From: Climacium dendroides
Taxonomy: Eukaryota > Streptophyta > Bryopsida > Hypnales > Climaciaceae
Reading direction: 5' to 3'
Assembly (NCBI GenBank): GCA_950106755.1
Contig: OX467086.1
Location: 10,868,001 to 10,932,000 of the forward strand
DNA length: 64,000 nucleotides
Part shown: piece by piece, positions 10,898 to 21,224 of the stretch
How positions within the stretch are numbered: position 1 is the stretch's first letter
Layout: every line of letters begins with the position of its first letter
Made by a program: the position numbers and the translations under genes
Notes under the pieces: model-generated
Seen by the model: only the letters and a program-made list of their open reading frames with translations
What the model was told of the DNA's origin: nothing
The model's database searches: none

Positions 10898-12258
10898 CTG
10901 TGTGATCTCCGTTGCGGAATCCGTGAATTCTCAAGGTAATCCTCAAGATCAATCATCTCACGACCACGTCCCTTAAGTCTATTCACTACCATTATCTTTG
11001 TTGATGTGATTCATGGAGTAGAGACTTCGCCAGCCATATCCAAATGCTCACCCTCCTACCCAGATGGTGAGTTCATTCGACATAGCTTGTCACTCAAACT
11101 CTTTCATCCCTTCCCACTACTGCAGTGCATTAGAAGAAAGCATTTGGATCTGGTCAGGACTGCAATGCACTAGAAGAAAACGTCAGCGCTTTGGTCCCCG
11201 AGTTTTATTCAATTCCCAAAGTTACGTCAACTTGATTGTAATGGTGGACATTCATGAGGCTGGTACTTAATTGTTATGCAATAGTGAATCCAGTCTTTGC
11301 AGTCAAATGACTGACTGATAACCCTTCTAGCAAATGTGAGAATTCTAAGGTCTTAATTCAAGATGATTGATGAAGAGAATTTTGTAATTCGTTTGGGAAA
11401 CTCCAGTTGTAAATTGTATGCACTTACTGGAGTTCAATATTGTTGCCATACAGGTAGTGAGTGGCAAGGGTGGTTCTGAGCTCCTGCCGCTGAATGACTC
11501 TCGAGAGAATGGAAGGTCAGAAGGCTCTGACGGAAGTGACCTAATTACGTCGCACGGATCTACGTGATTGTGAAGCTGACAATTTTCTCATACATGAACT
11601 AGCACAAGAAATGTCGAGATATAGGTGGAGCAGTGGATTAGGAGAGTCTAAAGGAAAACCAGCCTAACTTCTGATGCCTATGTATCATAAACTGTGTGAG
11701 CATTTCAACTCTGCTGTTCTGTTATCCAAATCACGTGAGCATGCTGATAATTTACTTACTGGTCTTGTTGTGGAGTGATCAATGAAGTGAGCACAACAAC
11801 GTTTGCAAGTGGATGACCTCACTGATGTTAATGAACTTGGATGATGCTCATCACCTGCACCCAATATTTGTCTGTCAGTGTAAGCGCCCGATATTTTAGA
11901 CCATTCACTTTGCGTAGCCTCAATGGAACCTGGGTTTGTAGTGGTGGCATCACTCTTGTGGCTCCATAACATTATTCAGCAATGACAGCGCTCAGAGTTC
12001 ATGTAAATTGACTGCATGATGTCAATGCTTATTCTTGTTGACCTCCGTAGAATATTTTCCCTTCTCTATTCTTGAGAGGCTTCTGTCTTGCTGAATAATC
12101 TTATGTTGGCCAAGCAAGGCTCTAATTTCACTTCACTGAATTCATAACAATCAACAATTGGCATCATATAATTCGTAATGTCTGACACAATGTAGCAATC
12201 TACACAATGCATTGAGGTTTCAATGCATTGTTTTGAGTTGGAAGTGGATTGATTACAG
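10898..12258. other. 3' region of the lyase gene and intergenic DNA
   Basis: No gene is recognised. A short direct repeat, CTGCARTGCAYTAGAAGAAA, occurs at 11120 and again at 11160. Open frames (for example 11685-11972 minus) lack any recognisable motif. Confidence 0.5.
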
Positions 12259-12262
12259 TTAA

Positions 12263-12683
12263 CCCTTAAAAGGATAGAATGGTGACTTGCAGAAATCATC
12301 CCTTTGGTTATCATGTGAATTATTTGTTTAAAAAATTGCAAAAGCATTCATTGGAATTCAAATTTCTATAGAAGACTTCCCTTTTCACAACAAAATTTTG
12401 AGGATGAATAGTTGCACTTCTATCCTACTAGAAGGATTTTTTGGAATTCATCCAATAAAAAACATCCTTGTTGGTTTAAACAACAAGGCGATCAGCATAG
12501 AAGTCATCTGTTTGGGTACCATGTGAATTGTTGGCTTAAAAAAAATAAAAAAGAACTCATTGGGAAACAAGCTACTATAGAAGACATTCCCTTTTCCCAC
12601 AAAATTTGGTGGATGAATAGTTACACTTTCTATCATGCATGGAGAGATTCTTTGTCTTCGCCTTGACGTTTAAAGATTAAGGG
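12263..12683. mobile_element. piggyBac-like MITE, 421 bp, TTAA-flanked
   Basis: The left flank is TTAA at 12259-12262, then CCCTTAAAAGG. The right end is AGATTAAGGG followed by TTAA at 12684-12687. The interior contains a direct duplication: about 12290-12420 and 12500-12645 share CCATGTGAATT..., TATAGAAGAC..CCCTTTTC and GGATGAATAGTT. Relatives lie at 13747-13971 and 43844-44064. TTAA duplication with CCC/GGG ends is characteristic of the piggyBac superfamily. No coding capacity is visible. Confidence 0.7.
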
Positions 12684-12965
12684 TTAAGTTTGAAGAAAAG
12701 GACCTTGGTTTGAAAATAAGATAAAATTATTCCTTGTAATGTTTTTCAATCTCATTTGAAGCAATCAAATTTTTTTTGATACATTCCATCACACCCCTTG
12801 CCTTAGGAATTGCCATTAGTTCCTAGGCATTGGTATACAACATCAAGTTTATTTTTAAAAGAAGGCAACACAAGTAACCCTTGCTATCTATGCTTCTAAC
12901 ACATGTTATTCTAAGTCTCCCTATATTGTTCATTCTTTATGATTGAACCAAATTATTTTATTTAT

Positions 12966-13050
12966 ATAATAGAACAAGAGTTCATTGCAATGCAATGGCA
13001 TAGAAAAGGTTTTTTCAAATCAAACTAAAGGGTTTCATTGAGAAGTTATT
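12966..13050. repeat. Dispersed repeat shared with 40665-40742
   Basis: Both copies contain GAACAAGAK-TCATTGCAATGCAA followed by AAAAGGTTT and GGGTTTCATTGAGAAG. The copies are in the same orientation. Their class is unknown. Confidence 0.6.
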
Positions 13051-13746
13051 TGAATGTCATTAGAGTTTAGCAAGAGTGAATGAATGAAAAAGGAAACAAA
13101 AATCACGACACAATTTGCATGAAACCCTCAAAGGATTCCAAGGATTAGAGTGGTTCAATAGATGACTTTACTATTAACTTGTAAAAAAAATAGAATACAT
13201 CTATTGATCCAATAATGAGAATATTTTGATGACTACCTTGTTCAGGGAGACTACATCCTTCCAAGATTAACATGAAACAATCTAAAACAAAAGTTATTGC
13301 TATTCAACAAAAAGGATTATTGAAACAAGTTGTAAGGTTTCAATAAATAAAGATTTGGATTTCATTAAGATTCAACAAGAATGAATGAAAAACTGTCAGG
13401 ATGAAAACGTGACAAGGTTTAGTACTAATATGACATCATTGTTCCTGTAATCAAATGTTCTGAACTGTTTCTCAGAACATTCTTCACACCTTGTTTGTCT
13501 GAACAATCCACTTTTAGACTCAATGTGAGTGGCGTGTTGCTTGCGTTGTAAGTTACAACATTTCCAAAATTTTAATGAAGAATACTTTTGGGCCCTTTTT
13601 GTAAAGGAAAATTATAATGTTTTTACAAAGTGAATTTCTTCACTGCACACTCAACCGACTGTCATTAAAATGGGCTTGTCCCACCAGCTGGCTGGCTGAG
13701 GTGCCTCCGTCTGGCCCAAGGCTCAGAGAAAGGAAACCTAACTTAA

Positions 13747-13971
13747 CCCTAGAAGGACGCCGCACCAGACATTAAGAGGCATATGGATGACAAATATTTT
13801 TTCTATTTCAAATAGATGTGCAGATGTTCATCCTCAAAATTTTATTCAAAAACAAGAGGTCTTGCACAATAGTTTGACCTCCAATGAGTGCTTTTGAATT
13901 TTTCTAAGCAAATGATTCACATGATACCAAAAAGAAAGATTTCTACGGTGACTAATCTGTCTTTGTAAGGC
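13747..13971. mobile_element. piggyBac-like MITE with one eroded end
   Basis: TTAA (13743-13746) is followed by CCCTAGAAGGACGCCGCACC, very like a piggyBac-type terminus. The interior (GGATGA..., CAATAGTTTGACCTCCAATGA, CACATGATACCAAAAAG, ACGGTGACTAA) is the reverse complement of motifs in the 12263 element and collinear with the 43844 element. The right end reads TTTGTAAGGCTAAC, an eroded AAGGG-TTAA. Confidence 0.6.
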
Positions 13972-14637
13972 TAACTTGCATGTTGAAGCAAATAAAGAAA
14001 TTCAATATGAATGTCATGTAAGGTTTGAACACCTAAACATATCAAAATAAGAATTTGAGTATGGTTTCTATCATTAATCTCTAATTGCTTTACCAACCAT
14101 ATATGGTCAATCCATAATTTCAGCTCATTTGTGTATAGGTAATTAAATTTCTATAACCATTTTGAACTTTTTAATGAGTAATATTGAAGGTTGAGTATTG
14201 GAAGCTTTTATATTTAAAAAGATAAATATTTGATTTTTGAGAGGTCCTCAAAGGCATATATGTACTTTTTGTAGAAGTGTACCAATTTTACTTGATTTTA
14301 AGATCTAAAGAATTGTATTTATTCATTTGCTTTGAAAATGGTCCCAATGGAAAGAATAAAGTGTTTTCATGATTTTTGTTGTTGAAAATCTAAACATGCA
14401 AGTGTTGATTTGGAGTTATTTGCAATTTCTACTTATCAAGTATAAAAATAAAAATAAAAAATACATATCAATAATTGCAAGGTAGATTGTATTAAAAGTT
14501 TGATAGCTCTTCATTTCAACTTAAGGTTTTTGAAATGCATTTTAGTGTGCTAACATGATTTCTAGTTGCTCATGTCACCTCTATCCCTAGAATCTCTTAT
14601 ATGCAAATTTTTCAAAAATTGTTGAGAGGAAAATCAT
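13972..14637. other. AT-rich spacer with no feature seen
   Basis: Nothing recognisable: no open frame of note and no repeat beyond short AT-rich runs. Confidence 0.5.
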
Positions 14638-14805
14638 ACTAAAAATAGGATATGTACATTCCTCTCATTATAATCTTACAACTCCTATGCAATTTCACAC
14701 CCAAATCCCCAATAAATCTTATTAATTGTAAGCTTGCCATTTTTTAGTGTGAAATTGTATAGGAGTCATAAGATTATAACAAGAGAAATGTACATATTCT
14801 ATTTT
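14638..14805. repeat. Inverted repeat, ~60-bp arms
   Basis: AAAAATAGGATATGTACATT through ATGCAATTTCACAC (about 14640-14700) is mirrored by GTGTGAAATTGTATAGGAGT through AATGTACATATTCTATTTTT (about 14748-14808), with about 10% mismatch and a loop of about 50 bases. The form is MITE-like; no target-site duplication was assigned. Confidence 0.75.
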
Positions 14806-15059
14806 TATACTCAAATTTGTTCAATAAGATTCATTGAAAAAAAATTTGCTTCATTGAGGATAACTATAAGTCCATGCTCTTTTCTATAGAAAGAACACAA
14901 TTAGAAGGGCTATGGGAGCAAAAGTTATGCCACAATAAGCCCAAAACAAGTGTTGATAGGCAACAATTATTTTTAAAATATTTAAAAAAATTATTTCATT
15001 CAAATTATATTTTTGTATATGTAGAAAGAATTTGATTTGTTCCATTTGGATAAGTGATG

Positions 15060-15897
15060 TCGACTTCTTGTTTTGCAAATCTAACCATAGGATCTTATAC
15101 TAGACTAATATAAAAATGCTTGGAAGAAATTTCAAAATTTTTGACCACATAGATTGCAAGATATTTGCATCTAAAGTAAACAAAACAAGTTTTTTTGTAC
15201 CTTGCTTAACTAGATTTTTTGGCTTTGAATCCTCTTAACTTAAAATTTTTGCACTATTGATTTTGATTTTCTAAATTTTTATGTTGAATACTTGAGTTGA
15301 GAATCTAGAAAAAAATTCAAGAAAAAAGCATTTCATTTTCACTCATTAAAAAACTATTATGTAGAATTGGATTCAAGATTGAAAGAAAAACTAAATCATT
15401 TATAGCTCTAAGATGAAATTGAAATACAATAATTCCAATAGTGAGATTGTTCTAGCAAGTAAGCTTAACCTTGCCTAACAAGTTTTTTTGGAAAATTGTA
15501 AAAATTGCATTAAAAAATGAATCTTATAAGTTATTTTTTCATGAAGATGCTTAGATTGCCTGAAAAACTAAGATTGTTCATAACTTTCTCATCACTAGTC
15601 CAAATAGAATGAATCAAAGCTTCAAATGTAGATAAAAATATAATATTTTAGGAATTTAAAAAAAAATTATTTTGGCTTTCTATGATTGTTTTGTTTTATT
15701 TATTGACCTCCATTTTTGGCTTCTTGTGCCTTAACTTTTTCTTTTAGTTACTAATTGAAATAAAATTATATATCTATGAAGTTCTCACAAAACCACACAT
15801 CCTCAAAAAGTTTCAAAAAGTTTTGCTACAAATTGAGACAATAGGAACCTACTTGGATCCAAATTGTCTCCCAAGGGGACAAACAATCCTTTAGGGA
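15060..15897. mobile_element. TTAA-family copy, truncated at its left end
   Basis: The right terminus is CAATCCTTTAGGGA followed by TTAA (15898-15901). The body is the reverse complement of 17861-18900 over most of its length: TTGGCTTTGAATC, GATTGTTCTAGCAAG, CTACAAATTGAGACAATAGG, CAAATTGTCTCCCAAGGGG. The left end is replaced at about 14880-15060 by an inverted piece of the same family. Because this copy lacks the CACTA insertion, it serves as an empty-site reference for the 17861 copy. Confidence 0.7.
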
Positions 15898-15901
15898 TTA
15901 A

Positions 15902-17040
15902 ACAATAAAAATTATAATTTAAAAAAAAAATTCCAAACTCTCAACTCAATTTTTTAACATAAAAAACTTGTATTTATAATTTGTAGTACTAAATTTTTTA
16001 AATCTTTGAATTTGTAGATTCAAAGCCTTATAATCTAGGCATGCTACAAAAATCTGGTTTTCTTCACTTTAAATGCTTATATCTTATAATTAATATGGAA
16101 GAAATTAAACAAAATTGATCATATAAATTGCAAGATTTATTCGTTTCAAGTGAAGAAAATAAGTTTTTTATACTTTGTGCGATTAGGTTATAAGACTTTG
16201 AATCTTCTAAACTTCAAATTTTTGCACTACAAATTTTGATTTTCTATTTTTTTGTACTAAAGAATTGATTTGAATCTAGGAATTAAAAAAAATGAAAATT
16301 GATTTATGTTCTTGAAGAAATTATTTTAGAAAGCAAACTTAACTACGAGGAACTTTTTTTTTTAAATTGTGAAAATTGAGTTAAAAAGATAATCTTATAT
16401 TAAATTATTTTTTGAAAAAGATGCTTTGATTGTCCAAAAAGCAAGAGTCTCCATAACTTTCTCATCTCTTATAGAAATAGAATGAACCAAATTTCTCTTT
16501 TAGAATTGATATGTTTCAATTCCATTTTAGAATTTTAATAGTTAATTTTAAAATGGAATTAAAACATATCAATTCTAACATTAAAATTTGTTTTAGCTTG
16601 TAATCCTTGTAGATCATATGGATGCTTTTGTTTGAAAAATAGTGAAAATTGAATTCAAAATAAATATAATACAACAATTTTTCATGAAGATATTCTAATT
16701 GCATGCAAAACAAGATTCTTCATAACTTTTAAATTCCTAGTCCAAATGGAATGAATTAGAGAATTTCATGTAATTATAAATAAATTCAATTAGAAAAAAT
16801 TAACAATTTGATTTTGAATTTATATATGTTGTCATGCTAAAGCGATTAATTGGTACTTAGGAAGGCATAATATTTTCTCTAGGACACTACCCAAGTTTTA
16901 TAGAGTCCAAATGTACATATATAACTTGATTGTGTTCTATCATGTCTTTGGTCTATTCGCTTTTAACTTAGGGTAAAAGACACATGTTTAGGGCAACAAT
17001 GCTAGCATGTAAGTATAGAAATGCAAGTATATGAGCCTTA
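15902..17040. other. AT-rich DNA with diverged copies of the same repeat family
   Basis: Stretches at about 16050-16480 and 16590-16740 repeat the pattern TGCAAGAT...TTGAATC...CATAACTTTCTCATC of the TTAA family, but are too decayed to bound. No gene is seen. Confidence 0.5.
16502..16576. repeat. Hairpin, ~28-bp near-perfect stem
   Basis: AGAATTGATATGTTTCAATT is mirrored by AATTAAAACATATCAATTCT, extended by TCCATTTTA/TAAAATGGA, with a loop of about 18 AT-rich bases. Small foldback; function unknown. Confidence 0.8.
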
Positions 17041-17260
17041 AGCCTAGATATAAGTTATCTGTTGACTTTTGTTTTTGGCTTATTGTGCCATAACTTTTTC
17101 TCTCGGGCACCAATTGAAATAAAAATTATATATTCACAAAGCTCTCAGCAAACTCCACAACCTCAAAAAATCTCAAAAAGATTCACTACAAATTGAGACA
17201 ATAGGAACCTACCCGGACCCAAATTGTCCCCCGAGGGTACAAACGGTACAGTCCTTTGTA
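17041..17260. repeat. Fragment of the TTAA-family right end
   Basis: It contains GGCTTATTGTGCCATAACTT, CTACAAATTGAGACAATAGG and CCAAATTGTCCCCCGAGGG, the reverse complement of the left part of the 17861-18975 element. Together they make an inverted repeat with arms of about 200 bp separated by about 600 bp. Confidence 0.75.
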
Positions 17261-17860
17261 AATGTGTTGATTGGGGACATAAGAAATGAGCAAAATTTTT
17301 TTATTCATGTGAACTCTATATATCCTATCATTCTTAGATAACCTTATATTATAACCACACAAATGTTGATGAAGGTCATGAACAATAGATTAGTATACAT
17401 TAGGATTAGAATATGAGATGGAAAGCAAGGCATGCAATTTTTGACGGATTGTAAAAATCATGAGATAAATCATGAGAATTTGACAACTTATCTTTTGCTA
17501 AAAGTGATTAGAGAATTTTGGGGCAATTTCCTTATCATAAGAAGGATTTTTCACTACATCCTATAGTAAAGTGGGATTGCAATGGTATAAGGGGTGATAG
17601 ATTCTTATATAATAGAGGATTATATGGAGGTGAAGTTGAAGTCAACAAGTACCAAGATGAAGATGAAAGGATTGAAGACTAACGTAAGTTCACATAATTT
17701 TTCTTGTTAAACTAGCACATCTTGGAGGATGTGCATAATTTTAAGGCATAGATGTTATGATGTGGACCTTATATTAGTTAAAAATAGACATGTATATATT
17801 TTGTATTAGTTATGTTATAGGAGTTTAGTAACTCAAAGGGTGATTGGTGGATATTTTTAA

Positions 17861-18975
17861 CCCCTAAAAGATTGTTTGTCTCCTTGGGGGACAATTTGGG
17901 TTCAGGTAGGTTCCTATTGTCTCAATTTGTAGTGAATCTTTTTGAGATTTTTTGAGGTTGTGGAGTTTGCCAAGAGCTTTGTGAACACATAATTTTTATT
18001 TCAATTGGTGCCCAGGAGAAAAAGTTATGGCATAATAAGCCAAAAACAAAAGTCAATGGATAGCATAAAAAAATCAGAAAAAGTCAAAATATTTTTTCCT
18101 AAAGTCTTATATTTTTGTCTACATTTGAAACTTTGATTCATTCCATTTGGACTAGTTATGAGGAAGTTATGGACAATCTTAGTTTTTCGGGCAATCTAAG
18201 CATCTTCTTGAAAAAATAACTTATAGGATTCATTTTAGAATGCAATTTTTATAATTTTTCAAAAAAATTTTTAGACAAGGTTAGGTTTGCTTTCTAGACA
18301 CTACAAGAAAACCTGTCCAAATTGACAGAAATCAGCCCCTCCTAATCTACAGAAAATTGACAGTTTTTTGTCAATTTGGACAATTTTCTGTCAATTCGGA
18401 CAATTTTTTTGTCCTAATTGACAGAAACTTGTCAAATTTCTGTAGATTAGGAGGGGCTGATTTCTGTCAATTAGGACCAGTTTCTCTTGTAGTGAGAACA
18501 ATCTCACCGTTGGGATTATCATATGTCAATTCTATCTTAAAGCTATTAATGATTTAGTTTTCCTTTAATCTTTAACTACTTCTACTTAACAATTTTTTAA
18601 TGAGTGAAAATTAAGTGTTTTTTTTGTTGAATTTTTTTTCTTAGATTCTCAACTCAACTACTCAACACAAAAACTTAGAAAATCAAAATTAACAGTGCAA
18701 AAGTTTTTAGTTAAGACTTAAGAAGATTCAAAGCCAAAAAATCTAGTCAAGCAAGTTGCAAAAAGAACTTGTTTTCTTTACTTTGGATGCAAATATCTTG
18801 TAATCTACGCGGTCAAATTTGATGAAATTTTTACCACATGTTTCCAAACAAGTTAAGTACAAGATCCTATGGGTGGATTTTGAAAAACATATATTTTTGG
18901 TTTTCTTAGGTGAACGCAATAGAAGTGGTAGTTCTAAGTGGTTTTTGATAGAAAACACCCTCGGGGCTTTAGGGG
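17861..18975. mobile_element. Complete TTAA-flanked element carrying a CACTA MITE
   Basis: Bounded by TTAA at 17857-17860 and 18976-18979, with ends CCCCTAAAAG and CTTTAGGGG. Length is 1115 bp; removing the CACTA insertion (199 bp with its duplicated triplet) leaves about 916 bp, close to the 900-bp element at 62919-63818. No transposase frame is visible, so it is non-autonomous. The TTAA target and CCC termini point to a piggyBac-type transposase acting in trans. Confidence 0.75.
18299..18494. mobile_element. CACTA-type MITE, 196 bp, with 3-bp target-site duplication
   Basis: The termini are CACTACAAGAAA and TTTCTCTTGTAGTG, flanked by AGA at 18296-18298 and 18495-18497. Subterminal arms such as ATTGACAGAAATCAGCCCCT and its complement extend the inverted repeat to about 50 bases. 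CACTA termini with a 3-bp duplication define the En/Spm superfamily. The paralogue at about 15443-15460 (in reverse, TGCTAGAACAATCTCAC) shows the uninterrupted target. Confidence 0.95.
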
Positions 18976-19242
18976 TTAAGTTAGCTTTTGGGTGTAGTGA
19001 ATTTGCTAAAACAATAGTGGTATTCTTTTTTATCTAAAAGGCAAGTATTATTGGAAAATTGTTTTCATTTGAATATTGTGATTGGATTGATTCCTTGGTC
19101 ATTGGCATTTTTGATTCTTTCACAAACATCTACTGCACCTAGAAGTCTATACTTTTCTGGACTGACCACAAACTTCATGACATCTATGGTGAACCATACA
19201 TGAAAATTTTAGAATGTTTGTGCTTTGTATTTTGTGTGAGCT

Positions 19243-19630
19243 ATGGAAAATCATCATGGACCAAGAGGTGGTCTACTTGACATATTGGATGATGGCATGA
19301 TTAGGATGTTTGAGGTATTTAATTTGTTTATGAAGCAACAACAAGTTGAACAACGAAGCAAAGCAATGACAACCAAAATGTTGCATTCTATTGTGAATAA
19401 GATGGATGAATTTAATGGGCAATATTTTTCAAAGTATATTTGGTTTTACACAAAAGAGATGGAGTTGAATAGGATCCTAAACTCCCAAAGCATGAGTTGG
19501 TTGAGAGCTTTGAGTTCTGTGTGGTTCTTGAGATTGTGAAAGAGTAAAGGGGTTAAAAGATAATGACACTAGAACTTGGGATGCATTAGAGCAAGCATTA
19601 AAGAAAGAATTTTTTTATGAAGGATTTTAA
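19243..19630 (+). pseudogene. Decayed LTR-retrotransposon gag fragment
   Basis: From an ATG at 19243 the frame reads through MKQQQVEQRS and MDEFNGQYFSKYIWFYTKEME, which resembles the gag core of plant Ty3/gypsy-like elements (KFDG..x..KYLRxYxxEME pattern). Near 19480 the similarity moves to another frame (ELVESFELCVVLEI), with in-frame stops, then TWDALEQALKKEF, again gag-like. No protease, reverse transcriptase or integrase follows and no LTR pair was found. This is a broken fragment, not a functional gene. Confidence 0.6.
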
Positions 19631-19727
19631 AATAATAGCACTAGTATGTGAGCTTAGAAATGCAAGCCTATTAATCTTAAGTCTAAGTGTAAGTAGGTAT
19701 TCTACAACTATTGAAGGTGCCTATGAC

Positions 19728-19910
19728 ATAAATATCCTATAACTGTGAAAGGTGATTATAACAAAGGTACTTATAACATAGACACTTGTAATATAAACAT
19801 TATATAACTACAAAAGGTGCTTATAATATAGGTACCTATAACAAACACCTATAATATAAATATTTTATAACTATAGAAGGTGCTTGTAATATAGGTATCT
19901 AAAATATAGG
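19728..19910. repeat. Degenerate tandem repeat, ~3 x 64 bp
   Basis: Units begin at about 19728, 19793 and 19856 with ATAAAYATYMTATAACTRY, then GAAGGTG/AAAGGTG-like motifs and TATAGGTACCTATAA. Copies are about 75-80% alike. It directly follows the gag relic. Confidence 0.75.
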
Positions 19911-21224
19911 AGCTTAGGTTCACTTGACACATGCTAGCAACCTTAAATTCCAAATGAGTAACCAAGAAAACATTTTTGGAGTGAGTTGAATGTTTGAGCA
20001 AGGGTTTATTAACAAATGAGCTATTGAGGGAGTTTGAGTACTAATACTTGCAATTGATGGAGACAAAAAGAACAACTTTGGATGTTAAAAAGACAATAAT
20101 TTATACAAGCAACCAATCTTTGGTTGCAAGAAAAATTTGAATTGCTTTTGGAGGACCAAAATGAAGCCAAGTGGTTTTAAAACCAAATGAAAAGAGGTTG
20201 AAGGGGCCATGTCACTACTTACAAAAAGACAACAATGTTTCTGAAATAAAAGTGTTGTAAGTGATGCTAAACCAGAGGGAACTCCAACATTACACAATTG
20301 GAAACATTATTCAATTGAAAATTTTGAAAAATACAGCATTTTATAGAAATGTTCACACCTCATTCTCATTTACTTAAGTAGTTTAGGAAGTCAAGTACTA
20401 CAAGAGAAAGGGGTGTTTTAAGTAGTGTCCTAGATATCACGTCTTTTAAGTAACGTCTTTTAAGTAAGTTTTTGGTGTCCTTCACATTTGTGCTAATAGG
20501 ACTCCTTGCAAATGCACTTTTGAACATTAAAGATGGTTTCAACTTCATTCTTTTTGGGAAATCTAATCACAAACAAGTCTTTTCAAATAGTCAAATTTTA
20601 ATTTTTTCTATTAATTTATACCTTGTTGTATCTATTTTTGTGACAAATTGTCTTTTTTCCACAAAGTATTGTTTTAGTACTTGCAAATAGTTCATAGTAC
20701 TTGCAACAACACTTTTAGTTGTTGATTTTTTCAATCAATGGCTAAGAATGTTCTACTACAAAATAGAAAATACTCATAGTATTGGCCATCAAAATCCCTA
20801 TTTTTGCCAAAATCCTACAAAAAATGGCAAGTCTTTCTTGCACCACCTTATACTATAATATTCATCTATATTGAAATTTTTAGATCTTTTCATTTGTATT
20901 TAGTAGTTAGAATGATTTTTCTTCACCTTTTCTTAAAAAATTCAAGATAATTTTAATTCTATAAAAAATATTTGGAAATATTATTATTCATAGAGGACGT
21001 GTGATTTCATCTTTCAAATTTTCTTGCTTTGATTATATACATAGACAATAAGGAACATAAAAAGAAAGATTTTCAAATTTGAGTACACAAATTGAAAAGC
21101 TATACAGGCTACAATCTAAGATGTAATGTAAAAAAATCAGACAATCATGCCCTTGCAATAAAAACTAGTTAGTGCTAGTTACCATTTTCATGGCCTTCAT
21201 GTAGTAAGATCATTTAAAGAAAAT
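19911..21224. other. AT-rich intergenic DNA downstream of the receptor kinase
   Basis: No gene recognised. A lone CACTA-like string CTACAAGAGAAAG occurs near 20400 without a matching partner. Confidence 0.5.
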
